Source: Salvia splendens
Taxonomy: Eukaryota > Streptophyta > Magnoliopsida > Lamiales > Lamiaceae
Assembly (NCBI RefSeq): GCF_004379255.2
Contig: NC_056048.1
Location: 1,612,001-1,676,000 of the forward strand
DNA: 64,000 nt
Reading direction: 5' to 3'
Shown: one piece after another, positions 32,303-43,928 of the stretch
Layout of the letters: each line of letters begins with the position of its first letter
Position numbering within the stretch: the first letter of the stretch is position 1
Position numbers and translations under genes: made by a program
The notes under the pieces: generated by a model
Database searches by the model: none
Told to the model about the DNA's origin: nothing
The model's input: the letters and a program-made list of their open reading frames with translations, nothing else

Positions 32303-35300
32303 ATGGCGACGACGAGGTTCGAAGCGGAGAAATTCTCGGGGAAGAATGACTTTGGTCTGTGGCAGATCAAGATGAAGGCTCTGTTGATCCAGCAAGGGCT
32401 CGATGAAGCGATCGAGCCAATTGATCCGAAGGGGAAAGAAAAAGAAGATCTCGATGAGAAGAGCGTGAGGAAGAAGGCTGAGATTGCCAAGAAAGCCCAT
32501 AGCGCCATTATTCTCAATCTCACGGACAAGGTGTTGCGCGAGGTTGCGAAGGAAACCACGGCGCATGGGGTATGGACGAAGCTCGAAGCGCTGTACATGA
32601 CCAAGTCGCTTGCTAATCGCCTATACATGAAGCAGCGCCTCTTTTCATACAAGATTCTTGAAGACCGACCCTTCGCAGAGCAGATTGATGATTTCAGCAA
32701 GAATCTGGATGATTTGGAGAATGTAGATGGCCCCATGAAGAATGAAGACAAGGCCATCTTGCTCTTGAATGCTCTTCCCAAAACATTCCAGCATCTTAAA
32801 GATGCAATGCTGTTTGGCCGGAATGCAGAATCTGGCATCACATATGAAGAAGTTCAGTGTGCTCTTCGATCAAAGGAGCTGGAAAAGAACTCTTCGACGA
32901 CAAATGAAGGAAGTGGCAGTCAAGCCTTGAATGTAAAGGCTTTCAAAGGCAAGAAAAAGAAATTCAATCAGAATCAAAAGCCTAAGTATCAGAAGCAAAA
33001 TGAGGAGAAGCGAAGCTGTCATTACTGCAAGAAACCTGGGCATCTCAAAAGGGATTGCTACTCGTGGATAAGGAAGCAAAACGAAGAGAAGGCTACCCAA
33101 AATCAGGCTGATCTTGCAGAAGACACAGATCCACCCCAGATCATGAATGTGGTGAGTGGTGGGATAGAGAGTTCTTGGATAATGGACTCCGGGTGCAGCT
33201 TCCATATTTGTTCCAACAAAGCTTGGTTTGAAAACTTTTCTGAGGCAACCGGGTCAGTAATGTTGGGGAATGATCAGATGTGCTACATCAAAGGCATTGG
33301 AGATATCAGATTGAGAGCTCATGATGGATCAACAAAACTGCTTACTCAAGTCAGGTACATTCCTGAGATTAAGAGGAATTTGATTTCACTTGGCATGCTT
33401 GAATCTAGAGGTTTCAGGTTTTCTTCTGAGAAAGGCTATATGAATGTCTCACTTAATGGAAAAATCTTGCTGATTGCTGAGAGAAGAAACAGTTTATACT
33501 ATCTAGTAGCAGAAACTGTTGTTGCTTCAGTGAATCTTGCAGAGGACTCTGATATGAGTCTGTGGCACAAGAGGCTCGGCCATCTTGGAGAAAGTGGGAT
33601 GAGAGAACTGATCCAGAAAGGGGTCATTCCGGCTGGAAGTGATCAGAGGTTCAAGGAATGTGAACACTGTGCTCTGGGAAAGAGCAAGAAGCTACCATAC
33701 AAGGCTGGTAAACACACCTCCAAATTACCTCTTGACTATGCGCATTGTGATTTATGGGGTCCAGCTCAGCCTGCTTCTATGGGAGGAGGCAGGTATTTCA
33801 TGTCGATAATAGATGATTATAGCAGAAAAGTCTGGATATACATCCTAAAGCAGAAGTCACAAGCATTTGAAAAATTCAGAGAATGGTGCACAGAGATGAA
33901 GCTGAAGAAATCCACCACTCTCAAGTGCTTGAGGACTGATAACGGGCTGGAGTTCTTATCTGAAGATTTTGAGTCTTTCTGCAAATCAAATGGGATACAA
34001 AGGCATAGGACAGTCCCGGCTAATCCGCAACAAAACGGAGTTGCTGAAAGAATGAACCGAACACTCCTCGATAGAGTCAGATGCATGCTTTTATCATCAG
34101 GCTTGCCAAAGATGTTCTGGGGGGAGGCAGTGTGTACTGCTGCGGTGCTAATTAACAGTTCTCCATCATCAGCTATAGGAAATGAAATCCCAGATGTCAG
34201 ATGGTATGGTGGAGATAGAGAGTACAATCAGTTCAAGGTGTTCGGTTGTAGAGCATATGCCCACTGCAAGCAGGGAAAGCTTGATGCAAGGGCTCAGAAA
34301 TGTGTGATGGTTGGGTACCAACATGGAGTAAAAGGGTACAGGTTGTGGTGCACTGAAGAGGGGAACAAGAAGATAATTGTGAGCCGAGATGTGGTCTTCC
34401 ATGAGCATCATATGCCATTCTTGAAGACTGAGGATCAGATGGGTGAAAGAGTATCTATTGATCAAGAAGTTCAGCATGGCCAGCCACCACCTAGTGATCC
34501 AGATGATCAGAATGGAGGTGGAGCTTCAAGTTCCCATAAAGCTTCAAGTCCACAGCAACCCCAGCAACGAGATCAGATTGATGATGATCAGAGATCACAT
34601 ATTATAGCCAGGGACAGAAACAGAAGAGAGATCAGAAAGCCAGCCAGGTTCAGTGATTATGAGATGAGTTTTTTTGCTCTCTGTGTTGCTGAGGTATTGG
34701 AGTGCTTAGAGCCATCCACCTATGCTGAAGCTATGTCGAGTAAGGAAAAGGAGAAATGGCTTGCAGCTATGAGAGAAGAGATCCAGTCACTACTCAAAAA
34801 CCATACTTGGATTTTGGTGAAGAATCCAGGGACCCAAAAGCTTATTAGCTGCAAATGGATCTTCAAGATGAAGATTGAAGTTGGTGAAGTTGAGAGTGTC
34901 AGATTTAAGGCACGGCTTGTTGCTAGAGGATTCACTCAAGAAGAGGGGATTGATTATAATGATGTGTTCTCTCCGGTTGTAAAACACAGTTCCATCAGGA
35001 TATTGCTTGCTCTTGTTGCAAAGTATGATTGGGAGTTACACCAACTCGATGTCAAGACAGCCTTCTTGCATGGTGAACTTGAAGAAACAATATATATGCA
35101 TCAACCCGAGGGGTTCATGGAGGCTGGGAATGAAGACAAAGTGTGTTTGCTCAAGAGAAGTTTGTATGGATTGAAGCAAAGTAGTAGGCAGTGGTATCTC
35201 AAGTTTGATGAGCATATGATGAGTATTGGTTTCAGAAAATCGCAGTATGATAGCTGTGTTTACATCAGAGAAAGGAATGGTGTACCAATTGCTTTTCTAC

Positions 35301-36280
35301 TTTTGTATGTTGATGATATGCTTGTGGCAGGAGCAGATCTGGGAGTGATTGAGAGAATCAAGGCTGAACTGGAATCCAAGTTTGAAATGAAGGATCTTGG
35401 AAATGCAAGGAGAATCCTTGGCATGGATATACTGAGGGATAGGCCAAAGAGAGAGCTTAGGTTGTTGCAGAGGAATTACATCCAGAGAGTTTTGAAGAAA
35501 TTTCAGGCTGATGACTTCAAACCTGTCTCTACACCATTGGCTGCTCACTTTAAGTTGAGCATGGATCAGAAACCAAAGAATGACTCAGAGAGGAAAGAGC
35601 TGAGCAAGATACCTTATGCAAACATCATAGGAAGCATAATGTACACAATGCTATGCACAAGACCAGATTTGGCTCAGGCTATAAGTGTTACTAGCCGATT
35701 TATGTCAGACCATGGGAGAGAGCATTGGATAGCATTGAAGTGGTTGCTCAGATACTTGAAGGGTGCTTCAGATTATGGTCTGTTGTACAAGGCAGATTGT
35801 AAGGATCAAGGTGGAGCACTGGTGGGGTTTTGCGATTCTGATTATGCATCAAATAGAGATAATAGGAGATCTCAAACTGGATATGTGTTCACCCTAAATG
35901 GCACTGCTATAAGCTGGAAATCTGGATTACAACATGTGGTTGCTTTATCTACTACGGAAGCTGAGTACATGGCAATGACAGAGGCTGTGAAAGAAGCAAT
36001 ATGGCTGAAGGGAATCCTAGAAGATTTTGGGGAGAAGCAAGACACAGTGGAGATAAACTGTGACAGCAGCAGCGCCTTATGCCTTGCCAAACACCAAGTG
36101 TTTCACGAAAGAAGTAAGCACATAGATGTGCGGATGCACTTCATAAGGGATGAAATACAGAGAGGTGAAGTCAAGATGGTGAAAATATCTACTGAGCATA
36201 ATGCGGCTGATATGTTGACAAAGCCGTTGCCAGCCATGAAGTTTAAATACTGCTTGGGGCTGGTGGGACTTGTGGAGTGA
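32303..36280 (+). CDS. gag-pol: Copia Gag-Pol polyprotein, intact
   Basis: 1,325-residue polyprotein; ATG 32303 opens MATTRFEAEKFSGKNDFGLW, typical of Tork/Tnt1-type Gag. In order: Gag (~1-230); CCHC zinc knuckle from Cys239 (CHYCKKPGHLKRDC); aspartic protease with DSG at Asp295; GAG-pre-integrase zinc site (LWHKRLGH); integrase core with Asp483, Asp546 and Glu582 (DD35E); reverse transcriptase with VARGFTQEEGIDY, LDVKTAFLHG and YVDD at 1002-1005; RNase H with GFCDSDYA and STTEAEYMA. No stop or frameshift in 3.98 kb, so the element could be active. Products act in cytoplasmic particles and integrate DNA in the nucleus. Confidence 0.96.
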   Translation: MATTRFEAEKFSGKNDFGLWQIKMKALLIQQGLDEAIEPIDPKGKEKEDLDEKSVRKKAEIAKKAHSAIILNLTDKVLREVAKETTAHGVWTKLEALYMTKSLANRLYMKQRLFSYKILEDRPFAEQIDDFSKNLDDLENVDGPMKNEDKAILLLNALPKTFQHLKDAMLFGRNAESGITYEEVQCALRSKELEKNSSTTNEGSGSQALNVKAFKGKKKKFNQNQKPKYQKQNEEKRSCHYCKKPGHLKRDCYSWIRKQNEEKATQNQADLAEDTDPPQIMNVVSGGIESSWIMDSGCSFHICSNKAWFENFSEATGSVMLGNDQMCYIKGIGDIRLRAHDGSTKLLTQVRYIPEIKRNLISLGMLESRGFRFSSEKGYMNVSLNGKILLIAERRNSLYYLVAETVVASVNLAEDSDMSLWHKRLGHLGESGMRELIQKGVIPAGSDQRFKECEHCALGKSKKLPYKAGKHTSKLPLDYAHCDLWGPAQPASMGGGRYFMSIIDDYSRKVWIYILKQKSQAFEKFREWCTEMKLKKSTTLKCLRTDNGLEFLSEDFESFCKSNGIQRHRTVPANPQQNGVAERMNRTLLDRVRCMLLSSGLPKMFWGEAVCTAAVLINSSPSSAIGNEIPDVRWYGGDREYNQFKVFGCRAYAHCKQGKLDARAQKCVMVGYQHGVKGYRLWCTEEGNKKIIVSRDVVFHEHHMPFLKTEDQMGERVSIDQEVQHGQPPPSDPDDQNGGGASSSHKASSPQQPQQRDQIDDDQRSHIIARDRNRREIRKPARFSDYEMSFFALCVAEVLECLEPSTYAEAMSSKEKEKWLAAMREEIQSLLKNHTWILVKNPGTQKLISCKWIFKMKIEVGEVESVRFKARLVARGFTQEEGIDYNDVFSPVVKHSSIRILLALVAKYDWELHQLDVKTAFLHGELEETIYMHQPEGFMEAGNEDKVCLLKRSLYGLKQSSRQWYLKFDEHMMSIGFRKSQYDSCVYIRERNGVPIAFLLLYVDDMLVAGADLGVIERIKAELESKFEMKDLGNARRILGMDILRDRPKRELRLLQRNYIQRVLKKFQADDFKPVSTPLAAHFKLSMDQKPKNDSERKELSKIPYANIIGSIMYTMLCTRPDLAQAISVTSRFMSDHGREHWIALKWLLRYLKGASDYGLLYKADCKDQGGALVGFCDSDYASNRDNRRSQTGYVFTLNGTAISWKSGLQHVVALSTTEAEYMAMTEAVKEAIWLKGILEDFGEKQDTVEINCDSSSALCLAKHQVFHERSKHIDVRMHFIRDEIQRGEVKMVKISTEHNAADMLTKPLPAMKFKYCLGLVGLVE

Positions 36281-36342
36281 TGAGTTTGAGGTTTTGTCAG
36301 AGGATTATGATTCATTGTTGATTCTGAGATTAAGGTGGAGTT

Positions 36343-36924
36343 TGTTGGAGTATAATCTCACAATCACCGTTGGATGCAGCAAGCTAAAATCAATGTCATT
36401 CTCAACAGCTGCAGATTTGTTAGAGGTTGAGCTCGTTCAAGATTTTATTGAGCTCGGCATTTTATTGAGCTCGGCATTTTATTGAGCTCGGCATTTTATT
36501 GAGCTCGGCATCATGCAGCACTTCGGCATGTTGATGCAAACCAAGAAACGGGAAGTAGCCGTTGGAACAGTTATAACTGGTTTGTTAACTAACATCTCAA
36601 GAGAGCCGTCGGAGGATGAAGGGACTGATATAAAGCAGACGAAGGCTGCATCTGGAAAAGTTAATCAGCTACTTCGATATTCAAGAAAAGAGTCTCCAAA
36701 CTATCACTTGATTAGTTCTTGGTTTAGAATTAGATTAGAGGTGTTGAGTTCTTGGAGAGAGTTCTTGAGTAATTGTAAATCTCTGCATATTTCTCAATAT
36801 ACTGAATCATATTGCCTTTGGCCGTGGACGTAGATCTTACGATCGAACCACGTAAAACTCTAGTGTTCTTTCTTTTTTCCGCATGGTTGTTGTTATCATC
36901 GATCTTTTGCATACTTTCATAACA
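36343..36924 (+). repeat. 3' LTR of the Copia element
   Basis: 582 bp, i.e. the 5' LTR plus one extra 17-bp unit. Preceded by a purine tract AAGGTGGAG. Confidence 0.95.
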
Positions 36925-37053
36925 TGAGGAAACGGCGTCTCTGATTCCGATATTTCATCCATTCTTCCCCCATATAGTATATCGTCTCGTCTGATGCTTC
37001 GGGTTCGCGTAACATACTCACCATGCCTTTAAACACGTTTAAAGGAATGGGAG

Positions 37054-38060
37054 TCCGGACACAGGGACGGATGCAATGTATAGTGAGAAGGGGCAATTGC
37101 CCCACCTCAACTATTGATTAACATGTATGTATATATAAAAATATTATTATAATATAAATTCTAACACTAATTTGCCCCCATTCAATAAAAAAAAAAGTCA
37201 TTTGCCCCTTTTCCCAAAAAGTCACGCCACTTTCTGACTTTCCCACTACAATAAAATATTCATTTTCCCTTTCCTCATATTAAAATACACAAACATTTTA
37301 CACTAACACTTATAAATTAGAAAAAGACCTAATTTGGCTTTATTTGAACCTTTTGAAGCAGGCGCCGCTTTTCAACTTCTTCCTTTGTTTTCCCTTCCAT
37401 TTCAGAAGCTTCAAGGTTCAAGCAATACCCCTGATATCCGGCCATACTTCTCACAGGTAATTCTTATTACCAAAATTTGATGTATTTGGTAATTGGTATA
37501 ATGGTATTAATTGTTCATTCTTGTTCAATTGTTCTTATATGGAATATGTTTGTAACTCTGTTAATTCTTATAGACTATAGTTTTAGTCTTATTTATTGCA
37601 CTCATCTAAAATTTTTTATTTTTTTGATTGAATAACTGACTCACTAAATAAATCAAATATTTTGAATTGTTAGTAGAAGATGGATAAATTTCTGAAAAGA
37701 AAATTAACGGTAGAAGGAACATCTTCAGTCGGAAATAGAGCAAGTGATGACCTTTCAAAAAGACAACATGTGGAAATCAATTTGGATGCTCTACCTTCTG
37801 ATCCTGAAAGAATTTCGTAAGATTGAGAAAGATATATTTTGTAAGATTGATTGTGAAAGAATTTTGAATAGTTTTCAGGTTATGAGACCCCGTCGAGAAC
37901 AGTTGTAATGATGGGTAACCTTAGTTAACGGTCGATAAACTTTTGTCCTTGTTATTATACTATATTACTATATTTTAATATATTTTTATATTTATTTATT
38001 TGTATATTAATATTTTTGCCCCTCCTACTATAATTTCCTGGATCCGTCCCTGTCCGGACA
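37054..38060. mobile_element. hAT element, internally deleted, 8-bp target duplication
   Basis: The element at 37062-38052 (991 bp) starts CAGGGACGGATGCA and ends GGATCCGTCCCTG, flanked by the 8-bp repeat TCCGGACA (37054-37061 and 38053-38060). Subterminal GGGGCAATTGCCCC and TTTGCCCC... are typical of this plant hAT group. It carries the first codons of a transposase at 37680. It interrupts the BBE pseudogene. Confidence 0.9.
37680..37820 (+). pseudogene. N-terminal remnant of a hAT transposase
   Basis: 46 codons starting MDKFLKRK and including LDALPSDPERIS. The MxxFLKRK start and the LPSDPxxR motif precede the TTF-type zinc finger in hAT transposases of the ZMYM/DUF4371 group. The frame stops at TAA 37818 and the rest is deleted. 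It shows which autonomous family gave rise to the element. Confidence 0.7.
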
Positions 38061-39033
38061 TAATCCGACTTGGCTTTGAACTGCCTCCGACCGGGCTCAG
38101 TCCGGTTGAGCAGAGTATCGAGTGGATCAATTGGCAATTGGCTACTAATAAGGAGGATTGGATCAAGCTCATTTCTGTGCAGTCTTCTCTCACTAGCCCT
38201 AACTCAGGGAAGATTTCTTGCATGTATGAAACTAATCTGTCGGCAAAACTGAGAAGAAGTTGACTTGGACGGTCGTGTTCACCTTTTCGGCTTTAGGAGC
38301 TACATATTGCCAGCGGTGCCATAGCTCTGTTGCGTTCTGTGCTTCTGGTGATTGAGCCGTAGCCTCCTCCACGGAGGGAGTATATTTTATTCATATACTC
38401 AATAGTCTATCCTATAGTTAAAAAAAAGTAAAAACAGAGTACAATAATATGAATACTATTAAAAATTGAATAAGGTGATTAAAAAGTTTCAAATATTTGC
38501 CTAGAGCTAAGCCCAACAATAATTAAAGCCCAAAAGTATTATGGGTCTGGACTGATGATGGGAAACATATAATTGTAGGTGTAAATAAAGTGCAGTGATA
38601 AATTTCATGCCCTACGAGAAATAGGAGAGATTTGGCTTCACAATATAATAATTTCTTTTCTTATGTGAATTTCTACCTAATTTCTGCCAGATTTTGACTA
38701 CACTGCGCGATGTTTGTAAAATGACCATAACTTTCTCTACAGAACTCCGATTTAGATGTTTAAGATATCCACGCGAAGATCTTTCGAAGACGAAGAGACT
38801 GGTATCTAGTAGGCACTGATTGGATATCAAAATCGCTTCCAGAATGGGCTCGAACAGAGGCTGCTGCACTTTGGCCTTTTTTCACCTTTTTCTATCTTTT
38901 TCTATCATTTATCAACAAACACGTCGAAAATACCAAATGTATAACATATGCAATTTAAGAACATAATTTGCATGATTGACATTTAAAACAAGTCAAATCT
39001 AGTCCTTAAAAACATGCAAAATCTGTGTTTGTC

Positions 39034-39193
39034 AGCCCCACATTCCACTAACTCACTCCACTCACATTTTATTATAAAATCAATATAAAAATGTGGGTCC
39101 CACATTCCACTAACTTTTTCAACCAACTTTTCTCTACATTTCTTAAAACTCATGTCCGGTCAAAAAACGACTCCTATTAGGGGACGGAGGGAG
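39034..39193. repeat. Truncated Stowaway-type MITE
   Basis: Right half only, ending CTATTAGGGGACGGAGGGAG. Matches 13160-13322. Confidence 0.7.
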
Positions 39194-39620
39194 TAATCGC
39201 TTAAGTTTCGTTTACCTTTCATAATTTAGGATTAAATTCGTTAACCTTATAAATTTTTCAGAATAAGAAATTTTCTCTTTATTCTCTTTTTTTTTTATTA
39301 TTTCCTTAACAATATTTATAAATTGACCAAACTACCCCATAATATTTTCACCCCAGTTTTGATATTTTTCTCTCGGTGTCTGTTTCTTGAAATCATCGAC
39401 AATCATCGAAAAAAATAATTCATATAAAATCAACTTTTAACTAATACTATTTGTTATAAATTTTACTCATATAACATGTAAAACCGTTATCTACAATGTG
39501 TATTGGTTAGCCCAAAACACATGTCTCATTTTACGGCCCAGAGTTACTCCCAACAAAAACATAAGCCCAATATTTTCTTGGGCTTGGCTCGAATATATAT
39601 TGCACAATTTGAAAATATTA

Positions 39621-39885
39621 CTCCCTCCGTCCCGCTTAAGATGACACGTTTTCCTTTTTAGTTTGTCCCGACTAAGATGAAACATTTCCTTTTTTGGAAA
39701 CTCTCTCTCCAATTAATACACTCAACCACCTTTTTCTCACTCCTATTAAAATATTCATCTTTCTTTATCTCTCTACTTTAATACTTACACCTACCTTTTT
39801 TCTATCCAATTAAACACTTTAACCATTAAATCCTAAAATCCCGTGTTAGCTAAGAAATGTGTCATCTTAGCCGGGACAGAGGGAG
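39621..39885. repeat. Stowaway-type MITE
   Basis: CTCCCTCCGTCCCGCTTAAG...TTAGCCGGGACAGAGGGAG, TA flanks. Confidence 0.85.
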
Positions 39886-39961
39886 TAACTTTTTTATTGC
39901 AAATCAATCAATTTATTATTAAAATATGGCGTTAAATAACAAATGCAAACATAGAATTACA

Positions 39962-39963
<2 letters not shown>

Positions 39964-40005
<42 letters not shown>

Positions 40006-40018
40006 TGATGATAATAAT
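39964..40018. repeat. (AAT)n microsatellite
   Basis: About 13 AAT units followed by GATGATGAT; lies just past the 3' end of the 40078 pseudogene. Confidence 0.9.
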
Positions 40019-40077
40019 CAGAAAGTCATATTCAGCAACATGCATAGAACAAGTTGGCGGTTACGGAAAAATATCTC

Positions 40078-41684
40078 TTAATTCCCTTTTCTAGTCCACT
40101 TCGCTTGCAACGGTGGAATGCTCTGTTCGTTCTTGAAGAAGTTGGTCGGATCAACCACCGTCTTCACTCGAACAAGACGATCGAAATTGTCCTTGTAATA
40201 CGGCTTCCCCCAAATGCTAGCTCGTGCATAACTTGTCTTCCCATTAGGGTTATTCACTCCGATGTCGAGATCTCTATAGTTGTAGTATGCTTCCCTGGGC
40301 GAGCTTGACACATAAGGAGTCATGTATTCATAGTATCTACGACTCCAGCTTATGTATCTGTCCGCATCCGCTGCCTCAAAGTTTTGCCAGTAAGTCAGTG
40401 AAGCAAGTTGGTAGAGTGCACCGGCTCTGTGAGGAAACGGAGTTTCCGATTCTGATATTTCATTCATTCTTCCACCATATGGAACCATGTAGTACATAGT
40501 CCCATCTGCTTCCGGTTCGCGTAGCATACTCACCATGCCTTCGATCGCGTTTAAAGGAACTGGCTTCCGGACATAATCGGACTTGGTCTTGAGCTGTCTT
40601 AGACCGAAGGGTTGAGTCCGGTTGAGGAGAGCATCTAGTGGATCGATCGGCATTTGGTTGATGAACAAGGTGGATTGGATCCAACTCATCTCTGTGCAGT
40701 CTTCTCTCACTAACCCTAACTCTGGGAAGATTTCTTGCATGTATGAAACTAATCTGTCGGCGCCGCCTTGGAAAACTGAGAAGAAGTTTACCAGGACCGT
40801 CGTGTTCACCCTTAACACGATGACACCGACGAACAGATCTTTGTCTACTTGAGGCGCTACGTATTGCCAGCGGTGCCACAGCTCAGTACCGTTCTGTTCT
40901 TCCACGTTCCTGTTGATTGAGAAAACAGTGACTGTTTCTGGAACATCCACCAGTCGCACTTTCCAGGCAGTGATCACGCCAAAGCTGGCAGCTCCGCCTC
41001 CTCTGATTGCCCAGAATAGATCCTCGCCCATTGATTTTCTGTCGAGGATTCTTCCGCGAACATCGATTATTCTCGCATCAACGACGTTATCTGCAGCGAG
41101 GCCGTGTTTTCGCACCATTGCTCCGTAGCCTCCTCCACTGAAGTGGCCACCGACGCCAACAGTAGTGAAAATAGCCCCAGGAAACCCTAGGGTAGGGCTC
41201 TTTCTGCAATTCTGTAGTATATGATACCGGTGGTCGCACCTGCTTCAATCCATGCAGTTTTCTCCTCCACGTTGACCGTGACTTCGCTGAGATTGATCAA
41301 ATCAATGATCACGAACGGGGCTTGTGACACGTAAGACAATCCCTCCATGTCATGGCCACCACTTCGAGTTCTGATTTCTAGACCACTCTGTCTGGCACAA
41401 CGTATGACTGGCGGGATCTGGGATTCCTGCTCTGGGGTTACGATCACTTGCGGTTTGGGAGTGGATTCCGATGCGAATCTAGGGTTTTGAATGGAGAATT
41501 GGAGGATGGAAGTATAAGAGGAGTTTAAAGGTGTGTAAATATCATCCGAAATTGAGGAGTAGTTTTTGAATTGATAGGTGAGACATTGAAGGAATTTGTC
41601 TTGTCTATCAGCATAAGTTGCCAAAGTGCATGACAATATGAGAAGAAGAGAGAATGAAAGAGTTGAGATTGAATGATTTTTCAT
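40078..41684 (-). pseudogene. BBE-like pseudogene: frameshift and lost flavin cysteine
   Basis: Nearly full length. The first 165 codons (41684-41187) include the signal peptide and RSGGHDMEG. Near 41200 one A is missing from the run that encodes AEKSP in paralogues, shifting the frame. The downstream frame is clean to TAA at 40078. Just after the shift the CTTVG cysteine codon reads TTC, so the second flavin-binding residue would be Phe even without the frameshift. TATAAATAG at 41760-41768 remains. Otherwise very close to 48650 ([34 protein letters not shown]). A single-base sequencing error could explain the shift but not the Cys change. Confidence 0.88.
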
Positions 41685-43261
41685 GATTTATGGATTTTGT
41701 TTTGAGAATATGAGTTTGCGATTTGTGTTTGTGGTGTTTGAAAGGCATGCATGGCTTCCCTATTTATAGGAATATTAAAATAATGTTTGAATTAATCATA
41801 TATACTATGTGCCGCGTAAATAACGAAGCTTTCCAGTTATACTATATATTCAAAGTCCACTGTTGCAGCTTTATTTGAAATTGACCTGCACAAATTTTAT
41901 ACTTTTAATATACCCTTCTTTAAATTCCAAGTTAATTTTACTAGTCAAGTCATCGTCGTTTTCGATTTTACACCTTTTATGGTTTGCTATGAAACCCATT
42001 ATTTATAAGTACTAAGATTGTAAACAATATGAAATTAAAAGGATATAAATTTTAATTACAGAAATTAAAATAAAACCACGAAAAACAATAATATTATGAT
42101 TTCGCTCCTTAAATGATGTCAAATTAAGGGTCAAGTAGTTCTCGAATTATTGGGACATATTGAAGAAAATCGTCTTGCCCATAATCAATTCAAGATTAAA
42201 ATTGAAACTCAATAATGGAATATTTAGACAATAAACTTTAATTAATACTTAATATTGTTGAAAATAAGTATAAAATTAAATTGCATTCTAATAATGGAAT
42301 ATTTAGTCCTATACAGTTAATAAAACATAAAGATTAAATGGTAAAAGGTATTATATGTCCTATATATGTGGACATAATCAACCATAATTGACAATAAAAA
42401 ATTGAATTAAACACAATAAACTATTATATGTTCTATTTGGCATAATTAATAATAAAACGTTGTTCATTTTTTAATTAAATTTTTTAAAAAAGGAAACAAC
42501 GTGAACCTTTTTTTCATCATTAATTGCTCTACTTAACTAGATATATTAATTTATACCATGAACCTAGTCATAAGTCGTGACTATACGTTTCTCATACATT
42601 TTACCCTCATCAAGTTGACAATAATTTCTGTTTCTTCAAGTCATGGAAAACCTTTTTATTTAGAAGGTGTTTGGATCTAAATCAAATTTTGTTCGATTGT
42701 GGTGAATGCGATTCAATACTTAGTCTCGAGATAATATCGTGTATGATTAATTCTACCTTATGAGCCTTGATGGTCTCATATAAAAGCAAGATGGGGAAGC
42801 CATGTTTTTTTTTATAATATCGTCAATTTTTTTATATTTTGTGTGAATGATTGTGCGAAAGCCACCCCTATCTTCCCAATGAAATAGGAGTACCAAATAA
42901 TTATTGACTCAAAATTTGAACTTAAATTTATAATTTAGCAAATTGTTGAAAAAATCATGAAATTTGGTCAGTTTCTAGCCTTGCCTGTAAATTCAAAAAT
43001 TAGTTGGAAACATTATCAAATTTGGATTTTCTCGCAACTACCCCACAGTGAAAAATCTGGCCATGTACGCGTAATATATTATTGAATTTTTAACCAATTG
43101 GTGTTAATTGTTTACCGTAAAAAAACATTTAACTAACTACGAACAAATTCAAACTTCATCGGCTTATTAAAAGTTGCATGACATAGCCGAATTTAATCAA
43201 ATTTAATGGATTTTTTCGGTGATTTGCGATTTGTATATATTCCTAAACCAACACTCCATTG

Positions 43262-43372
43262 CAAACTCGTCTTACACTACCATCTCGCAATTCTCCATCC
43301 GAAACCCTGATTCACGTCGGAAGCCACACCAAAACCGCAACTAATCATAATCCCACCGCACGAATCCCTACC
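43262..43372 (+). pseudogene. Short BBE-like relic
   Basis: Degenerate match to the segment encoding SSYTSILQFSIRN...STPKPQVIITPEHES of the neighbouring genes (e.g. TTCTCCATCCGAAACCCTGA). Out of frame, about 670 bases upstream of the 43929 start. A similar relic sits at 48011-48070. Confidence 0.65.
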
Positions 43373-43812
43373 TTAACTTGTGTAACTCCTATAACAAAAT
43401 TAATCTCGAATATCCAAACACCATCTATGTGAATATTATTCGTAAATGCTCTTAGCCATTCAAATTGTCTGCGGATTGAAAGTCAAAAGTGTAATAAAAT
43501 CGACATAATCACCATGATTGGTATTTAATGTTAGCAACTTGTATTTATTCATTCAATTTACTTAATATTAGCAATTAGCTATATACCAATAAGATAACAC
43601 CTTCATTGTAGTAGAAAACAATAAGATAACACCTTCATTGTAGTAGAAAATAAATAAACTAGAGATTGGCAAGGGACTAGATATGAACCGTTTAAAATGT
43701 AAATACTTTCATCTTTCCTCCAATAATTAAATAGGCAATGGGCTAAGAATAACACATTAATCAAAAAGCATTAATTAAAGAAGAATTTCATGCAAAGCCG
43801 CCATAGAGGTAG

Positions 43813-43824
43813 TTAACATTTAAC
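43813..43824 (+). promoter_or_regulatory. Degenerate W-box pair upstream of 43929
   Basis: TTAAC-AT-TTAAC at the position where the 48650 promoter has two TTGAC cores. The flanks (GTAGTT..C / CATGCTATG) align, so this looks like G-to-A loss of both sites, or their gain in the other copy. Confidence 0.4.
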
Positions 43825-43928
43825 ATGCTATGAATATTTTAAACCTCAATGTTGTTATAAACAGGCCACCACAATCCATGCTTCTCAAACAACACACACA
43901 AAAACTCATACTATCATAATCATAAACC

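Larger units (their letters stand above)
38372..40077. other. Intergenic spacer
   Basis: Holds a possible retroelement scrap around 38590-38900 (CCATAACTTTCTCTACAGAACTCC-like stretch), half a Stowaway (39034-39193), one full Stowaway (39621-39885) and a microsatellite (39964-40018). 39507-39590 is paralogous to the 31390 3' flank. Confidence 0.5.
41685..43928. other. Divergent intergenic spacer
   Basis: Lies between two divergently oriented BBE-like loci. The part from ~42290 on is paralogous to ~46610-48650, the region upstream of the 48650 gene. Includes a BBE relic (43262-43372) and a 31-bp direct repeat (AATAAGATAACACCTTCATT at 43589 and 43620). Confidence 0.6.

Noticed and set aside
33817..35548. 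Several antisense frames in the Copia element
   Set aside because: Shadows of the polyprotein on the other strand.
41190..41210. Frameshift of the 40078 gene as mere sequencing error
   Set aside because: Cannot be excluded for the single A, but the nearby Cys-to-Phe change is independent, so I kept the pseudogene call.
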